Shown here piece by piece: positions 46,301 to 54,822 of a stretch of 64,000 bases of DNA. Positions within the stretch are counted from its first letter, which is position 1. Every line of letters begins with the position of its first letter. A model generated the notes under the pieces. The model saw only the letters and a list, made by a program, of their open reading frames with translations, had not been told where the DNA came from and searched no databases. Location of the stretch: contig NZ_VLLE01000003.1 in NCBI RefSeq assembly GCF_007830055.1, positions 372,001 to 436,000 of the forward strand, given 5' to 3'. Source of the DNA: Lacibacter cauensis (lineage in GTDB: Bacteria; Bacteroidota; Bacteroidia; Chitinophagales; Chitinophagaceae). Position numbers and translations under genes: made by a program.

Positions 46301-46332
46301 AACAAAAAAGCCTCTGCGTGTGCAGAGGCTTT
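46301..46332 (-). terminator. Terminator of the outer-membrane barrel gene
   Basis: An 11-bp stem (46307-46317 with 46322-46332, loop of 4 nt) is followed on the minus strand by a T-run (TTTTTT). It lies 23 nt downstream of the barrel gene stop and separates it from hflX. Confidence 0.9.
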
Positions 46333-46354
46333 GTATTGCGATCAAAAAAAAATC

Positions 46355-47101
46355 TTACAAACCGGTTAATGTAATACCAACAGTCATTGGGCGGATCATG
46401 TTCGGGCCTTGTCCTTCTTTAATCATATCGTTTAACTGGTACTGAGCAAAAACACCAAAGTTGCCGAATCCGATTCTTGCAGTAGCTGCAAGGCGCAGGT
46501 TATTAAAATTGTTGCGGCTTTTTTCTTTTAATGTATAAGCAGTATTACCCGCAGCGTCTTTTGTAAATCTTGTTTTGTCGGTGGCGCTGATCATGGTACC
46601 AATCTTCATACCCAATGCAAACTTGAGACTTTTATTAGGGTTCGCCGGGTCAACCATAAAGCGAAGTTCAACCGGTGCTTCTAAATATACCGTAGCCAGC
46701 TTAATAGACTTATAGCGGATGACCGTGTCCTTACCTGTATTTTTTGCAAAGCTGAAACCATTGGTGCTAACGATATTCAGGTTGCGGCCTGCATTTCTGT
46801 TAAAGAACATGTTATCGGCTCCAACACCTGCACCTAACCCAACACTGAAACGGGGATCGGTTTTAAACGGAAAGTCGAACGAAAAGTATGCGTTTACCGA
46901 ACGGGCAAAACCGGCAGTAGCAATGGTATCTGGTTTTTGTAGCCAGTTTAAATAACCTACCTGGAAAATAAGATGATCTTTTGGACGATTACCAAGATTT
47001 ACTTTCGACCAGTCTTTCTTTTTCTTTTTTGTTTCGGTTTCCTGCGCCTGTAACGATACAACCGTAACAGCCAGCAACGTGAACAGTAATAATTTCTTCA
47101 T
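46355..47101 (-). CDS. Outer-membrane beta-barrel protein (PorT-like family)
   Basis: A 248-residue secreted protein with signal peptide MKKLLLFTLLAVTVVSLQAQ and then a Lys-rich linker (ETKKKKKDW). The rest has alternating hydrophobic strands (HLIFQVGYLNWLQK, FSVGLGAGVGADNMFF, NNLRLAATARIGFGNFGVFA) of an outer-membrane barrel of the PorT/OmpW-like type, ending in VGITLTGL. The exact function is unknown. It has its own promoter (-7 box at 47115) and terminator, so it is a single-gene unit. Confidence 0.8.
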   Translation of the reverse strand: MKKLLLFTLLAVTVVSLQAQETETKKKKKDWSKVNLGNRPKDHLIFQVGYLNWLQKPDTIATAGFARSVNAYFSFDFPFKTDPRFSVGLGAGVGADNMFFNRNAGRNLNIVSTNGFSFAKNTGKDTVIRYKSIKLATVYLEAPVELRFMVDPANPNKSLKFALGMKIGTMISATDKTRFTKDAAGNTAYTLKEKSRNNFNNLRLAATARIGFGNFGVFAQYQLNDMIKEGQGPNMIRPMTVGITLTGL

Positions 47102-47114
47102 AATTGTAAAGAGG

Positions 47115-47122
47115 CAAATGTA
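47115..47122 (-). promoter_or_regulatory. -7 box for the outer-membrane barrel gene
   Basis: TACATTTG on the minus strand fits TAnnTTTG; a TTTG lies 17 nt upstream of it, slightly short of the usual 19-21 nt spacing. The box ends 13 nt before the start codon. Confidence 0.55.
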
Positions 47123-47159
47123 TTTGCTTATCGGTTAAGCAAAGGTTAAAGCCGTTTTT

Positions 47160-47230
47160 AAAAAAACTGCCGGAAAGATGTTAAGGCGGGAAGTATTACG
47201 CTTGCTTTCCGTCTTCCTGTCTTACCGGCA
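47160..47230 (-). terminator. Possible structured terminator after the CAT-anticodon tRNA
   Basis: On the minus strand TGCCGG (47225-47230 in + coordinates as CCGGCA) pairs with CCGGCA (47168-47173) across a structured loop with a second, weaker internal stem, followed by seven T (47160-47166). It could also be a small RNA; the T-run and position favour a terminator. Confidence 0.45.
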
Positions 47231-47248
47231 ATTAAAAGGATTGTTTTG

Positions 47249-47322
47249 TGGATCCTGTAGGATTTGAACCTACGACCCTCTGATTATGAGTCAGATGCTC
47301 TAACCGTCTGAGCTAAGGATCC
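47249..47322 (-). tRNA. tRNA with CAT anticodon (Met elongator or Ile2)
   Basis: 74-nt cloverleaf on the minus strand. The acceptor stem GGATCCT pairs perfectly with AGGATCC, discriminator A; D-arm TAGCTCAGACGG; anticodon loop CTCATAA; T-arm GTAGGTTCAAATCCTAC. The anticodon stem TCTGA/TCAGA lacks the three G-C pairs of an initiator, so it is not tRNA-fMet. Elongator Met and the lysidine-modified Ile2 type share this anticodon and cannot be separated here. CCA is not encoded. Confidence 0.93.
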
Positions 47323-47339
47323 GGCCTTTTGGGCGGGGG

Positions 47340-47347
47340 CAAAGATA
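47340..47347 (-). promoter_or_regulatory. -7 box for the CAT-anticodon tRNA
   Basis: TATCTTTG on the minus strand is an exact TAnnTTTG, ending 17 nt before the tRNA 5' end. Confidence 0.6.
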
Positions 47348-47408
47348 GAAAAATAGGTGTATCGTAAGCGGATTATTTATAAGCTAATTTTTAGGTACAC
47401 AAAACCTG

Positions 47409-47442
47409 TTTGCCGAATACTGCTGCCGATATATTTTCTTTG
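47409..47442 (+). promoter_or_regulatory. Putative promoter of the HAD gene, box 4 nt from ATG
   Basis: TTTG (47409-47412) then 22 nt, then TTTCTTTG (47435-47442; one mismatch to TAnnTTTG), then CAAC and the ATG of the HAD gene. The transcript would start at or next to the ATG. Confidence 0.5.
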
Positions 47443-47446
47443 CAAC

Positions 47447-48058
47447 ATGCAAACAGTTACAGCAATTATTTTCGACTTGGGCGGCGTCTTACTCGATATC
47501 GATTTCAGGTTAACGGAAAAAGCGTTCGCAGATTTGGGCGTGAACAATTTTGCAAGTCTGTTCAACCAGTTTCACAGCAACGCATTGTTTAAAAAGCTGG
47601 AAACGGGAGTGGACGAAGAGTTGTTCTATGATGAGTTCCGGTCGGAAACCGGGATGTTGTTAGCAGACGAACAGATACGTGATGCCTGGAATGCTTTGTT
47701 GCTCGATTTCAGGTTGGAAAGCCTGGCCGTATTACCTCAGCTACGCAGCAAATACGAGCTCTACCTGTTGAGCAATACCAATGAAATTCATTTGCAGGAG
47801 TTTCAGCGCAGATATGGGTTGTTGAAAAAAGAACAAGCATTCGATGCCTTATTTGATGCAGCCTATTATTCGCACCGCATTGGTCATCGCAAACCCAATG
47901 CGTCAGCTTTTGAGTATGTATTAAATAAACATTCGCTCGATGCTGCTGCTACCTTGTTTATTGATGACAGTATTAATAATATTGAGGCTGCAGCAGCACT
48001 GGGTATGCAAACTGTTCATCTGCAGCCGGGCATGAGGGTGGAGGCGTTGGGTTTGTAA
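47447..48058 (+). CDS. HAD-superfamily sugar-phosphatase-like hydrolase
   Basis: The start is ATG 47447 (MQTVTAIIFDLGGVLLDID); an upstream in-frame start is rejected because residues 1-30 of that reading overlap the promoter. The 203-residue protein has HAD motif I with nucleophile Asp10 (IIFDLGGVLLDID), motif II in YLLSNTNEIH, motif III in IGHRKPNASAF, and motif IV in TLFIDDSINNIEAA. This layout is close to the YihX-type sugar phosphatases. The substrate is unknown. It stands alone between the tRNA and the DUF4834-like gene. Confidence 0.9.
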   Translation: MQTVTAIIFDLGGVLLDIDFRLTEKAFADLGVNNFASLFNQFHSNALFKKLETGVDEELFYDEFRSETGMLLADEQIRDAWNALLLDFRLESLAVLPQLRSKYELYLLSNTNEIHLQEFQRRYGLLKKEQAFDALFDAAYYSHRIGHRKPNASAFEYVLNKHSLDAAATLFIDDSINNIEAAAALGMQTVHLQPGMRVEALGL

Positions 48059-48130
48059 TAATCCAATGTCCAAAATAGTCTCAACCAACCTGCATGGAAT
48101 TTGGATGTTGTGCCCTGAGCTTTGTTTAAA

Positions 48131-48361
48131 TTATTTTACTTCCTCAAAATCAATATAATCGCCTTCTTTTGCTTTGGGTGATTCCTTTACCGGTTCGGGG
48201 CGTTGTGTGGCAAAACCATGCTGTTGCTCCTGCATACGGTTTTGAAATTCGGTCATTTTACTCCGCATTTCACGGGTAGCTCTTGTAACGGGTATAATAA
48301 AGTTGAAAATGAACCGGTATAAAAAATAAATAAGAAGTCCGAAAAGCAAATAGCGTATCAT
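48131..48361 (-). CDS. Small membrane protein (DUF4834-like)
   Basis: The start is ATG 48361, giving 76 residues: one transmembrane helix (YLLFGLLIYFLYRFIFNFII) followed by a charged cytoplasmic tail (RATREMRSKMTEFQNRMQ) and GDYIDFEEVK. A longer reading begins upstream at 48424 but overlaps the promoter box and is rejected. It matches the architecture of DUF4834 proteins, whose function is unknown. An exact TAnnTTTG box (TATCTTTG) sits 4 nt before the ATG, suggesting a leaderless transcript. Confidence 0.8.
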   Translation of the reverse strand: MIRYLLFGLLIYFLYRFIFNFIIPVTRATREMRSKMTEFQNRMQEQQHGFATQRPEPVKESPKAKEGDYIDFEEVK

Positions 48362-48365
48362 ACTG

Positions 48366-48373
48366 CAAAGATA
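48366..48373 (-). promoter_or_regulatory. -7 box 4 nt from the DUF4834-like start
   Basis: TATCTTTG on the minus strand, an exact match to TAnnTTTG, is followed by CAGT and the ATG. I see no TTTG at the standard -33 distance. Confidence 0.6.
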
Positions 48374-48462
48374 AACGAATCCGGAAGCAGCTTTTGTGAA
48401 CAATCCCCTAAAGCCATTTCGCAACCGGTTAAAATTAATTTTTCAATTCATCGGCATTATGC

Positions 48463-48470
48463 TACTTTTG
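48463..48470 (+). promoter_or_regulatory. -7 box of the rimP-nusA-infB operon
   Basis: TACTTTTG, exact for TAnnTTTG. The upstream -33 position has TTTC rather than TTTG at 18 nt. It would give a leader of about 55 nt containing the hairpin at 48492-48523. Confidence 0.65.
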
Positions 48471-48491
48471 CACCGGATAAAAGAAGCAGTG

Positions 48492-48523
48492 GAAGGGAAC
48501 GGATACGTTCCCTTCTTTATTTT
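48492..48523 (+). promoter_or_regulatory. Terminator-like hairpin in the rimP leader (possible attenuator)
   Basis: A perfect 10-bp stem (GAAGGGAACG with CGTTCCCTTC, 48492-48501 and 48506-48515) with a GATA loop is followed by TTTATTTT. It stands 14 nt upstream of the rimP ATG. It looks like an intrinsic terminator inside the operon leader and could regulate NusA/IF-2 production by attenuation. Confidence 0.6.
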
Positions 48524-48529
48524 CCTTAC

Positions 48530-49003
48530 ATGAATTTAGAACAAAAAGCAGCAACCATCAGGCAAATGGCCGAAGAACTCATCAGCAACGATGCTGATGC
48601 GTTTTTGGTAGATCTAAAGCTGAAACCGGGTAACAACATCCAGATATTTGTTGATGGCGATGCAGGAATGCCTATCAGCCGTTGTATTGCTTATAATAGA
48701 GCGTTGTACAAGCAAATTGAAGAAGCGGCTATGTTTAGTGAAGGCGATTTTTCGCTCGAAGTATCATCGCCGGGCCTGGAAGAACCGCTTAAGCTTACCC
48801 GCCAATACCTCAAAAATGTAGGCCGGCCGGTAGAAGTAATTTTAAAAGACGGACGTAAAGTAAACGGCAAATTGCTTGCGGCAGGCGAAACCGAAGTAAC
48901 GGTAGAAGAAACCAAAGGAAAAGGGAAAAAGCAGGAGGTGTTGCAACACACACTTGCGTATGCAGATATTAAATCAACTAAAATTCAAATTGTATTTAAC
49001 TGA
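48530..49003 (+). CDS. rimP: Ribosome maturation factor RimP
   Basis: A 157-residue protein needed for 30S subunit maturation. The N-terminal domain has DAFLVDLKLKPGNNIQIFVDGD and the C-terminal SH3-like domain has FSLEVSSPGLEEPLKLTRQY, the conserved SPG signature, then GRPVEVILKDGRKVNGKL. Length is standard. It heads the classic rimP-nusA-infB cluster, 49 nt before nusA. The leader contains a terminator-like hairpin that may couple expression to termination efficiency. Confidence 0.95.
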   Translation: MNLEQKAATIRQMAEELISNDADAFLVDLKLKPGNNIQIFVDGDAGMPISRCIAYNRALYKQIEEAAMFSEGDFSLEVSSPGLEEPLKLTRQYLKNVGRPVEVILKDGRKVNGKLLAAGETEVTVEETKGKGKKQEVLQHTLAYADIKSTKIQIVFN

Positions 49004-49052
49004 TTTCGGTTGCAAACATTGAAAACAACCGTTGTATTTAAAAAACAGAGTT

Positions 49053-50300
49053 ATGGCAAGTATCAATCTTATTGAGAGTTTCCAGGAGTTTAAGGATGCG
49101 GAAAATATTGACCGCCCCACGATGATGAAGGTGCTGGAAGATGTATTTAAAACCTTGCTTCGTAAAAAATACGGAAGCGATGATAACTTCGACGTAATTG
49201 TAAACACTGAAAAAGGTGACTTGGAAATCATGCGTCGTCGTACAATCGTGGAAGACGGACAGGTGGAAGATCCATTGGCACAGATTGCATACAGCGATGC
49301 TGTTAAGATTGAACCTGACTACGAAGTAGGCGAAGAATTATACGAAGATGTAGATATTCACGATTTCGGCCGCCGTGCTATTCTTGCTGCAAAGCAAACA
49401 CTGGCAAGCCGTATCGGCGATTTAAAGAAAAACGTACTGGTTAAAAAGTATGGCGATCGTATCGGCGAAATTATTTCTGCAGAAGTTTACCAGGTATGGA
49501 AGAAAGAAGTATTGCTGTTAGATGAAGAAGGCAACGAACTGTTGTTACCTAAAAGCGAACAGATTCCGCAGGATTATTTCAAGAAAGGCGAAAATATCCG
49601 TGCCGTTATTAAGAAAGTAGAATTAAAAAATAATGCACCCGTAATCATTTTATCAAGAACAAGTCCGTTGTTCCTTGCTAAATTGCTTGAAATTGAGGTG
49701 CCTGAAATTTTTGATGGCTTGATCGTTATCCGCAAAATCGTTCGTGAGCCGGGCGAAAGAGCAAAAGTTGCTGTAGAAAGCTTCGACGACCGTATTGATC
49801 CGGTGGGTGCCTGCGTTGGTATGAAGGGTAGCCGTATCCACGGTATTGTACGTGAGCTGAAGAATGAGAACATTGATGTAATTAATTTTACCAACAACAT
49901 CAACCTGCTCATTCAACGTTCTTTAACACCTGCAAGAATTACCAGCATGGATATTGACCAGGATGGTAAACACGCAGAAGTTTATCTGAAACCCGATCAG
50001 GTTTCTCTGGCTATCGGTAAGCGTGGTGTAAACATTAAACTGGCGTGCGAGTTAACAGGCTATGAAATTGATGTATACCGTGATACGGAAGAAGAAACCA
50101 ACGAATTTGATATCGATCTGGATGAATTTACAGATGAGATTGATGGTTGGGTAATTGATGAGTTGAAGCGTATTGGTTGCGATACTGCACGCAGCGTACT
50201 GGAGCTTACTACCGAAGAGCTTGAACGCCGTACAGATCTCGAAAAAGAAACCATTGAAGAAGTACGCAGAGTGTTGAAGGAAGAATTCGAAAAAGAATAA
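49053..50300 (+). CDS. nusA: Transcription termination/antitermination factor NusA
   Basis: The start is ATG 49053 (MASINLIESFQEF); a TTG-type start 21 nt upstream is not needed. The 415-residue protein has the N-terminal RNA-polymerase-binding domain, an S1 domain (about 130-200; GEIISAEVYQVWKKEVLLLD), and two KH domains (GACVGMKGSRIHGIV; YLKPDQVSLAIGKRGVNIK). It lacks the C-terminal acidic repeats of E. coli NusA and ends soon after a Glu-rich region (ELTTEELERRTDLEKETIEE). An 18-bp perfect palindrome overlaps its stop codon. Confidence 0.96.
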   Translation: MASINLIESFQEFKDAENIDRPTMMKVLEDVFKTLLRKKYGSDDNFDVIVNTEKGDLEIMRRRTIVEDGQVEDPLAQIAYSDAVKIEPDYEVGEELYEDVDIHDFGRRAILAAKQTLASRIGDLKKNVLVKKYGDRIGEIISAEVYQVWKKEVLLLDEEGNELLLPKSEQIPQDYFKKGENIRAVIKKVELKNNAPVIILSRTSPLFLAKLLEIEVPEIFDGLIVIRKIVREPGERAKVAVESFDDRIDPVGACVGMKGSRIHGIVRELKNENIDVINFTNNINLLIQRSLTPARITSMDIDQDGKHAEVYLKPDQVSLAIGKRGVNIKLACELTGYEIDVYRDTEEETNEFDIDLDEFTDEIDGWVIDELKRIGCDTARSVLELTTEELERRTDLEKETIEEVRRVLKEEFEKE

Positions 50301-50314
50301 CCTTTAAAGGTTAT
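50297..50314. repeat. Perfect 18-bp palindrome over the nusA stop codon
   Basis: ATAACCTTTAAAGGTTAT is its own reverse complement and includes the nusA TAA. As RNA it could form a 7-bp stem with a TTAA loop. No T-run follows. Confidence 0.6.
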
Positions 50315-50385
50315 CGCAATAAGATTTATTTAAACAATTAAACAAGTTGTTCCCTTCATTGCAAGCAAGTGCAGGGAAAGAAATT

Positions 50386-53289
50386 ATGTCAGAAAGTAAT
50401 ACACCACGTTTAATGGCCGCTGCCAAGGAGTTTAATATTGGTAAGGATACCCTTATCGACTTTTTGGCCGCAAAAGGTTTCAGTAAAGACGATTTAAAAC
50501 CTACTGCAAAGCTTACAGAAGCAATGTATCGTGCCTTGCAGTCGGAGTTTTCATCTGATAAACTGGCGAAAGCAAAAAGTGATCAGATCGAAATTCCGAA
50601 AGGTGGTATGTCCGATCTGAAAAAGAAAAAAGAAGAGGAAGAAATTTCTTTCAAGAAAGAAGTTGTTAAGAAGAAGGAAGAGCCGAAGGTAGAAGAAGCA
50701 AAACCGGTTGTACAGGAAGAAGAACCGGCAGCGGTTGTGGAAGAAGTGAAACCGGTTGTGGTGGAAGAAACACCGGCGCCTGTAGTAGCAAAAGAAGAAG
50801 TGCCGAAAGAAGAAGAAAAGGAAATTCCGAAAGAGCCTGAGGTAATTAAAATTGAAGCACCGGAAGTAGAGGGTCCGAAGATCATTGCAAAAATTGATCT
50901 GGATAAAATCGATTCTTCAACCAAGCCCAAAAAAGTTGAGAAGCGTAAGAAAGAAGACGAACCACGCATTGAAATCGTGAAGAAGGAAGAGGCTGCAGCA
51001 CCTGCACCTCAGCCAGTTGTTGAGCAGCAACCTGCAACCGAAGAGGAAGAAGAAGTGGTGATCGAAAATATCAAGGCCGAAAAGCTGGAAGGTCCGAAAA
51101 TTCTCGGCAAAATTGAATTGCCCGTTAATCCTGATACTAGACCTAAACCTGCATTAGATAAAGAAAAGCGCAAGCGCAAGCGTATTCCTATTGATAAAAA
51201 AGGATCGCAACCTGCACAAGGCGAGGGGCAGCAAGGAGGCCAACAAGGCGGCTATCAAAACCGTGGCGGACAACAGCAAGGTGGTCAGCAACGCAGAGGC
51301 CCGGGTGGTCCTAACCAGGGTGGTAACCGCAACGATCGTGGCCGCATCCAGGTGAGAAGAGAAGATAAGGTGATTGACGAAAAAGAAATTCAGGAAAAAC
51401 TCCGTGAAACGCAGGCGAAACTTGCGGGACAAGGTGGTCGTGGTAAGAGCCTGAAGGCAAAATACCGTAAGCTGAAGCGTGATGAAATGGCCGATAACAT
51501 GGCCGAAGGTGCAGAAGATAACAAACTGCAGGTAACTGAGTTTGTGAGTGCAGCCGAATTGGCAAGCTTAATGGATGTTTCTGCTACCGATGTTGTGGCA
51601 AAATGTTTCAGCCTTGGTATGATGGTGTCGATTAACCAGCGTTTGGATGCAGAAGTAATTGAACTTGTTGCCGGTGAATTTGGCTTTGAAGTAGAGTTCA
51701 TCGATATGGAGAAGCAGGCCGAAATGGAAGAAGAAGAGGAAATGGATGATGAAGAAAGCCTGCAACCACGTGCACCTATTGTTACCATCATGGGTCACGT
51801 AGATCACGGTAAAACTTCATTGCTCGATTATATCCGTAATGCAAACGTAGTATCGGGCGAGGCCGGAGGTATTACCCAACACATTGGTGCGTATGAAGTA
51901 ACCAATGCAGAAGGTAAAAAAATCACCTTCCTCGATACACCGGGTCACGAAGCATTTACGGCCATGCGTGCCCGTGGTGCAAAAGTGACGGATATTGCAA
52001 TTATTGTTGTTGCGGCCGATGATGCGGTGATGCCGCAAACAAAAGAGGCTATCAGCCACGCACAGGCAGCAGGCGTACCAATGATTTTTGCAGTCAACAA
52101 AATCGATAAAGACGGTGCCAACCCGCAAAAAATTTACGAGCAGTTATCGCAAATGAACATCCTTGTAGAAGAGTGGGGCGGTAAATACCAAAGCCAGGAA
52201 CTCTCTGCTAAAAAAGGGTTGAATGTAGATAAGCTTCTCGAAAAAATATTGCTTGAAGCAGAATTGCTCGAACTGAAGGCTAACCCCAACAGAGAGGGTT
52301 CCGGTTCAATTATCGAAGCGTCGCTTGATAAAGGCCGTGGTTATGTAGCAACGGTACTTGTGCAGAATGGTACACTCCGTCAAGGCGATTTGATTGTATC
52401 GGGTCAGTATTACGGTCGTGTTAAAGCCATGTTCAACGAACGCAACCAGCGTATTGATGTTGCAGGTCCTTCAACTCCCGTACAGATACTCGGCTTAAAT
52501 GGTGCACCGCAGGCGGGTGAGAAATTCAAAATGTATGAGGATGAAGCCGAAGCTAAAGAAATTGCCGGCCGTCGTGCACAAATATTGCGTGAACAAGGTA
52601 TACGTACCAAGAAGCATATTACGCTGGATGAAATCGGTCGCCGTTTGGCACTCGGCAACTTTAAAGAACTTAACCTTATCATTAAAGGTGACGTGGATGG
52701 TTCGGTAGAGGCCTTAACCGATTCGTTACAGAAACTTTCTACAGAAGAAATTGCAGTGAATGTTGTGTTGAAAGCTGTGGGTCAGATTTCTGAAGCCGAT
52801 GTAACATTGGCCAGCGCTTCAGATGCAATCCTGATTGGTTTTAACGTACGTCCTTCATTACAGGCGGCACGTTTGGCAGAGCAGGAAGGTGTACAGATCA
52901 AGAACTACTCCATCATCTATAATGCCATTGAGGAAGTGAAGAGTGCGATGGAAGGTTTATTGGAACCGAAGATCACCGAGAAAGAAGTTGCCACAGTTGA
53001 AATACGTGAAGTGTACAAGTTCGATAAAGCAACTGTTGCCGGTTGTTATGTACTGGAGGGTAAGCTGAAGCGTGATTCCAAGATCCGTCTCTTCCGTGAT
53101 GGTGTGTTGGTGTACCCACGTACCGAAGGTGGTTTTGCAGAACTCGGCAGCTTGAAGCGTTTTAAAGACGATGCAAAAGAAGTGGCTTCAAATATGGAGT
53201 GTGGTTTAACCATTAAAAACTTTGCAGATCTGAACGTTGGCGATACCATCGTAGCCTTTGAACAGGAAGAAGTAAAACGCACACTGTAA
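50386..53289 (+). CDS. infB: Translation initiation factor IF-2
   Basis: The start is ATG 50386 ([16 protein letters not shown]); an in-frame TTG at 50347 is less likely. The 967-residue protein has an N-terminal IF2_N-type helix-turn region, a long Lys/Glu/Pro-rich and Gly/Gln-rich linker (about 70-340, low complexity, with KEEEK- and GGQQGG-type blocks), then the GTPase domain: GHVDHGKTS near residue 470, LDTPGHEAF near 517, NKIDKDG near 572, and domains II-IV. It starts translation by placing initiator tRNA. The linker length and composition vary between species. Confidence 0.96.
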   Translation: MSESNTPRLMAAAKEFNIGKDTLIDFLAAKGFSKDDLKPTAKLTEAMYRALQSEFSSDKLAKAKSDQIEIPKGGMSDLKKKKEEEEISFKKEVVKKKEEPKVEEAKPVVQEEEPAAVVEEVKPVVVEETPAPVVAKEEVPKEEEKEIPKEPEVIKIEAPEVEGPKIIAKIDLDKIDSSTKPKKVEKRKKEDEPRIEIVKKEEAAAPAPQPVVEQQPATEEEEEVVIENIKAEKLEGPKILGKIELPVNPDTRPKPALDKEKRKRKRIPIDKKGSQPAQGEGQQGGQQGGYQNRGGQQQGGQQRRGPGGPNQGGNRNDRGRIQVRREDKVIDEKEIQEKLRETQAKLAGQGGRGKSLKAKYRKLKRDEMADNMAEGAEDNKLQVTEFVSAAELASLMDVSATDVVAKCFSLGMMVSINQRLDAEVIELVAGEFGFEVEFIDMEKQAEMEEEEEMDDEESLQPRAPIVTIMGHVDHGKTSLLDYIRNANVVSGEAGGITQHIGAYEVTNAEGKKITFLDTPGHEAFTAMRARGAKVTDIAIIVVAADDAVMPQTKEAISHAQAAGVPMIFAVNKIDKDGANPQKIYEQLSQMNILVEEWGGKYQSQELSAKKGLNVDKLLEKILLEAELLELKANPNREGSGSIIEASLDKGRGYVATVLVQNGTLRQGDLIVSGQYYGRVKAMFNERNQRIDVAGPSTPVQILGLNGAPQAGEKFKMYEDEAEAKEIAGRRAQILREQGIRTKKHITLDEIGRRLALGNFKELNLIIKGDVDGSVEALTDSLQKLSTEEIAVNVVLKAVGQISEADVTLASASDAILIGFNVRPSLQAARLAEQEGVQIKNYSIIYNAIEEVKSAMEGLLEPKITEKEVATVEIREVYKFDKATVAGCYVLEGKLKRDSKIRLFRDGVLVYPRTEGGFAELGSLKRFKDDAKEVASNMECGLTIKNFADLNVGDTIVAFEQEEVKRTL

Positions 53290-53318
53290 AAGCGTAAAGT
53301 ATAGAAACAGAATGTTAA

Positions 53319-53364
53319 AACAGAGATGACTGTGTACACACAACAGTCATCTCTGTTACTTTTG
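53319..53364 (+). terminator. Terminator after infB
   Basis: A perfect 15-bp stem (53319-53333 with 53343-53357) and a 9-nt loop are followed by ACTTTTG. The tail also reads TACTTTTG (53357-53364), an exact -7 consensus for the surA-like gene 21 nt downstream, so one sequence may serve both purposes. Confidence 0.85.
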
Positions 53365-53384
53365 ATCCTCATCTTTCTTAAATA

Positions 53385-54740
53385 ATGAAAAAAGTATTAA
53401 CGGTTTTAGCAGTACTCGTAGCCTTTGCAGCGCAGGCGCAGGTAAAAAAAGTTACTGCCGATAAAATTATTGCTGTTGTTGGCGATCGTATTGTACTCAA
53501 GTCTGATATCGACAACCAGATCAACGATGCAAAAAGTAAAGAGTATGAGTTGCCACCCGATGCTCCCTGTTATTTGATGCAACAGCTGGTAATTAATAAA
53601 ATGCTGGCGATACAGGCAGAGAAAGATTCATTGCCTGTGAGTGATGAAGAAATTGAAGGGGACTTAGATAACCGTATCCGTTATTTCATTCAACAATACG
53701 GTTCAAAGGAAGTGATTGAGCAGATTACGGGTAAAACCATTTACCAGTTTCGTGAAGAAATGCGTGACCCCATCAAGGAAAATAAGCTGGCGAGTGCTAT
53801 GCGTAGTAAAATAGTTGAGAATGTAAAAATTACTCCAACAGAGGTGCGTGCTTATTTTAATAAGATTCCGAAAGATAGTCTGGCTTTTTATGAAACAGAA
53901 TTAGAAATCGGTGAAATAATCGTGTATCCCAAAGCGGGCCGTGAAATGGAGGAGTATGCACAAGAAGAACTGAAAGAATTTAAACGGCAGGTTGAGGCAG
54001 GCACCAAAAAAATGGAATTCCTTGCATCGCAGTACAGCGATGATCCCGGTGCAAAAGAAAACGCAGGTATGTATGTATTAAACCGTGGCGATAACCAATG
54101 GGATCCTACTTTCTACAATACGGCTATGAGTTTGAAAGAGGGACAGATTTCACGTGTGATCAAATCCAAATTCGGGTACCATATTATCCAGTGTTTATCC
54201 CGTAACGGCGATGAGGTAACGGTACGTCATATTCTCAAAATACCACGTATTAATGAGCCCGATATTAAAGATGCAATCAACAAACTCGATACAGTTCGTG
54301 CAAAGCTCATTACCGGTTCTATGAAGTTTGGTGAAGCGGTGAATAAGTATTCGGATGATGACAACTCGAAGTTTACTGCAGGTATGATGCGTGGAAAAGA
54401 TGGTACAGCCATTATCACCATCGATGAACTGGATAAGGACATGGTGCCTTTGCTGGAAAAGCTGAAACCGGGCGATTATTCACAGCCTGTTACATTTACC
54501 GATCCACAGGGTAAAAAAGGCGTTCGTTTAATTTACCTGGTAAGCCGTACAGCTCCGCACAGAGAAAACATTACAGATGATTACAGCAAAATTGCAGGTC
54601 GTGCATTAGAAGAGAAGAAGGAGAAGGAATTGCAGAAGTGGTTTCTGAAAAACTCGAAAACCTTTTATGTGCAAATTGAAGATGAGTACCGCAGCTGTTC
54701 TGCCATCAAAATCATCCTCGGCGAAACAGTCAAAAACTAA
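53385..54740 (+). CDS. SurA-type peptidyl-prolyl isomerase/chaperone
   Basis: A 451-residue periplasmic protein with signal peptide (TVLAVLVAFAAQAQ). The SurA N-terminal helical region (residues 25-150) has KIIAVVGDRIVLKSDIDNQI. It is followed by a parvulin domain at about 170-280 (FLASQYSDDPGAKENAGMYV) and a second one from about 280 (EVTVRHILKIP, then MRGKDGTAIITIDELD). It helps outer-membrane proteins fold. The length is that of SurA. The first domain looks canonical; catalytic activity of the second cannot be judged. It is followed by a strong terminator. Confidence 0.92.
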   Translation: MKKVLTVLAVLVAFAAQAQVKKVTADKIIAVVGDRIVLKSDIDNQINDAKSKEYELPPDAPCYLMQQLVINKMLAIQAEKDSLPVSDEEIEGDLDNRIRYFIQQYGSKEVIEQITGKTIYQFREEMRDPIKENKLASAMRSKIVENVKITPTEVRAYFNKIPKDSLAFYETELEIGEIIVYPKAGREMEEYAQEELKEFKRQVEAGTKKMEFLASQYSDDPGAKENAGMYVLNRGDNQWDPTFYNTAMSLKEGQISRVIKSKFGYHIIQCLSRNGDEVTVRHILKIPRINEPDIKDAINKLDTVRAKLITGSMKFGEAVNKYSDDDNSKFTAGMMRGKDGTAIITIDELDKDMVPLLEKLKPGDYSQPVTFTDPQGKKGVRLIYLVSRTAPHRENITDDYSKIAGRALEEKKEKELQKWFLKNSKTFYVQIEDEYRSCSAIKIILGETVKN

Positions 54741-54756
54741 AGAAATGTTATAAACC

Positions 54757-54784
54757 ATCCCTCCGCCAGCCGGAGGGATTTTTG
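54757..54784 (+). terminator. Terminator after the surA-like gene
   Basis: A 9-bp stem ATCCCTCCG/CGGAGGGAT (54757-54765 with 54771-54779), loop of 5 nt, then TTTTT. It ends the surA-like transcript and is followed 3 nt later by the marR -33 box. Confidence 0.9.
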
Positions 54785-54786
54785 TA

Positions 54787-54818
54787 TTTGGAAAATTACA
54801 TGTATGTACATATATTTG
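54787..54818 (+). promoter_or_regulatory. marR promoter with operator between the boxes
   Basis: TTTG (54787-54790) and TATATTTG (54811-54818) are spaced by 20 nt, matching the Bacteroidota consensus exactly. The palindromic 15-mer TACATGTATGTACAT (54797-54811) fills the spacer. The box ends 4 nt before the GTG start codon of marR, so the mRNA is probably leaderless. Confidence 0.75.
54797..54811. promoter_or_regulatory. Putative MarR operator, copy 1
   Basis: TACATGTATGTACAT contains overlapping palindromes (TACATGTA and ATGTACAT). It recurs exactly at 55297-55311, 500 bp away, upstream of the first pirin gene. Position inside the promoter fits autorepression. Confidence 0.7.
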
Positions 54819-54822
54819 CATT

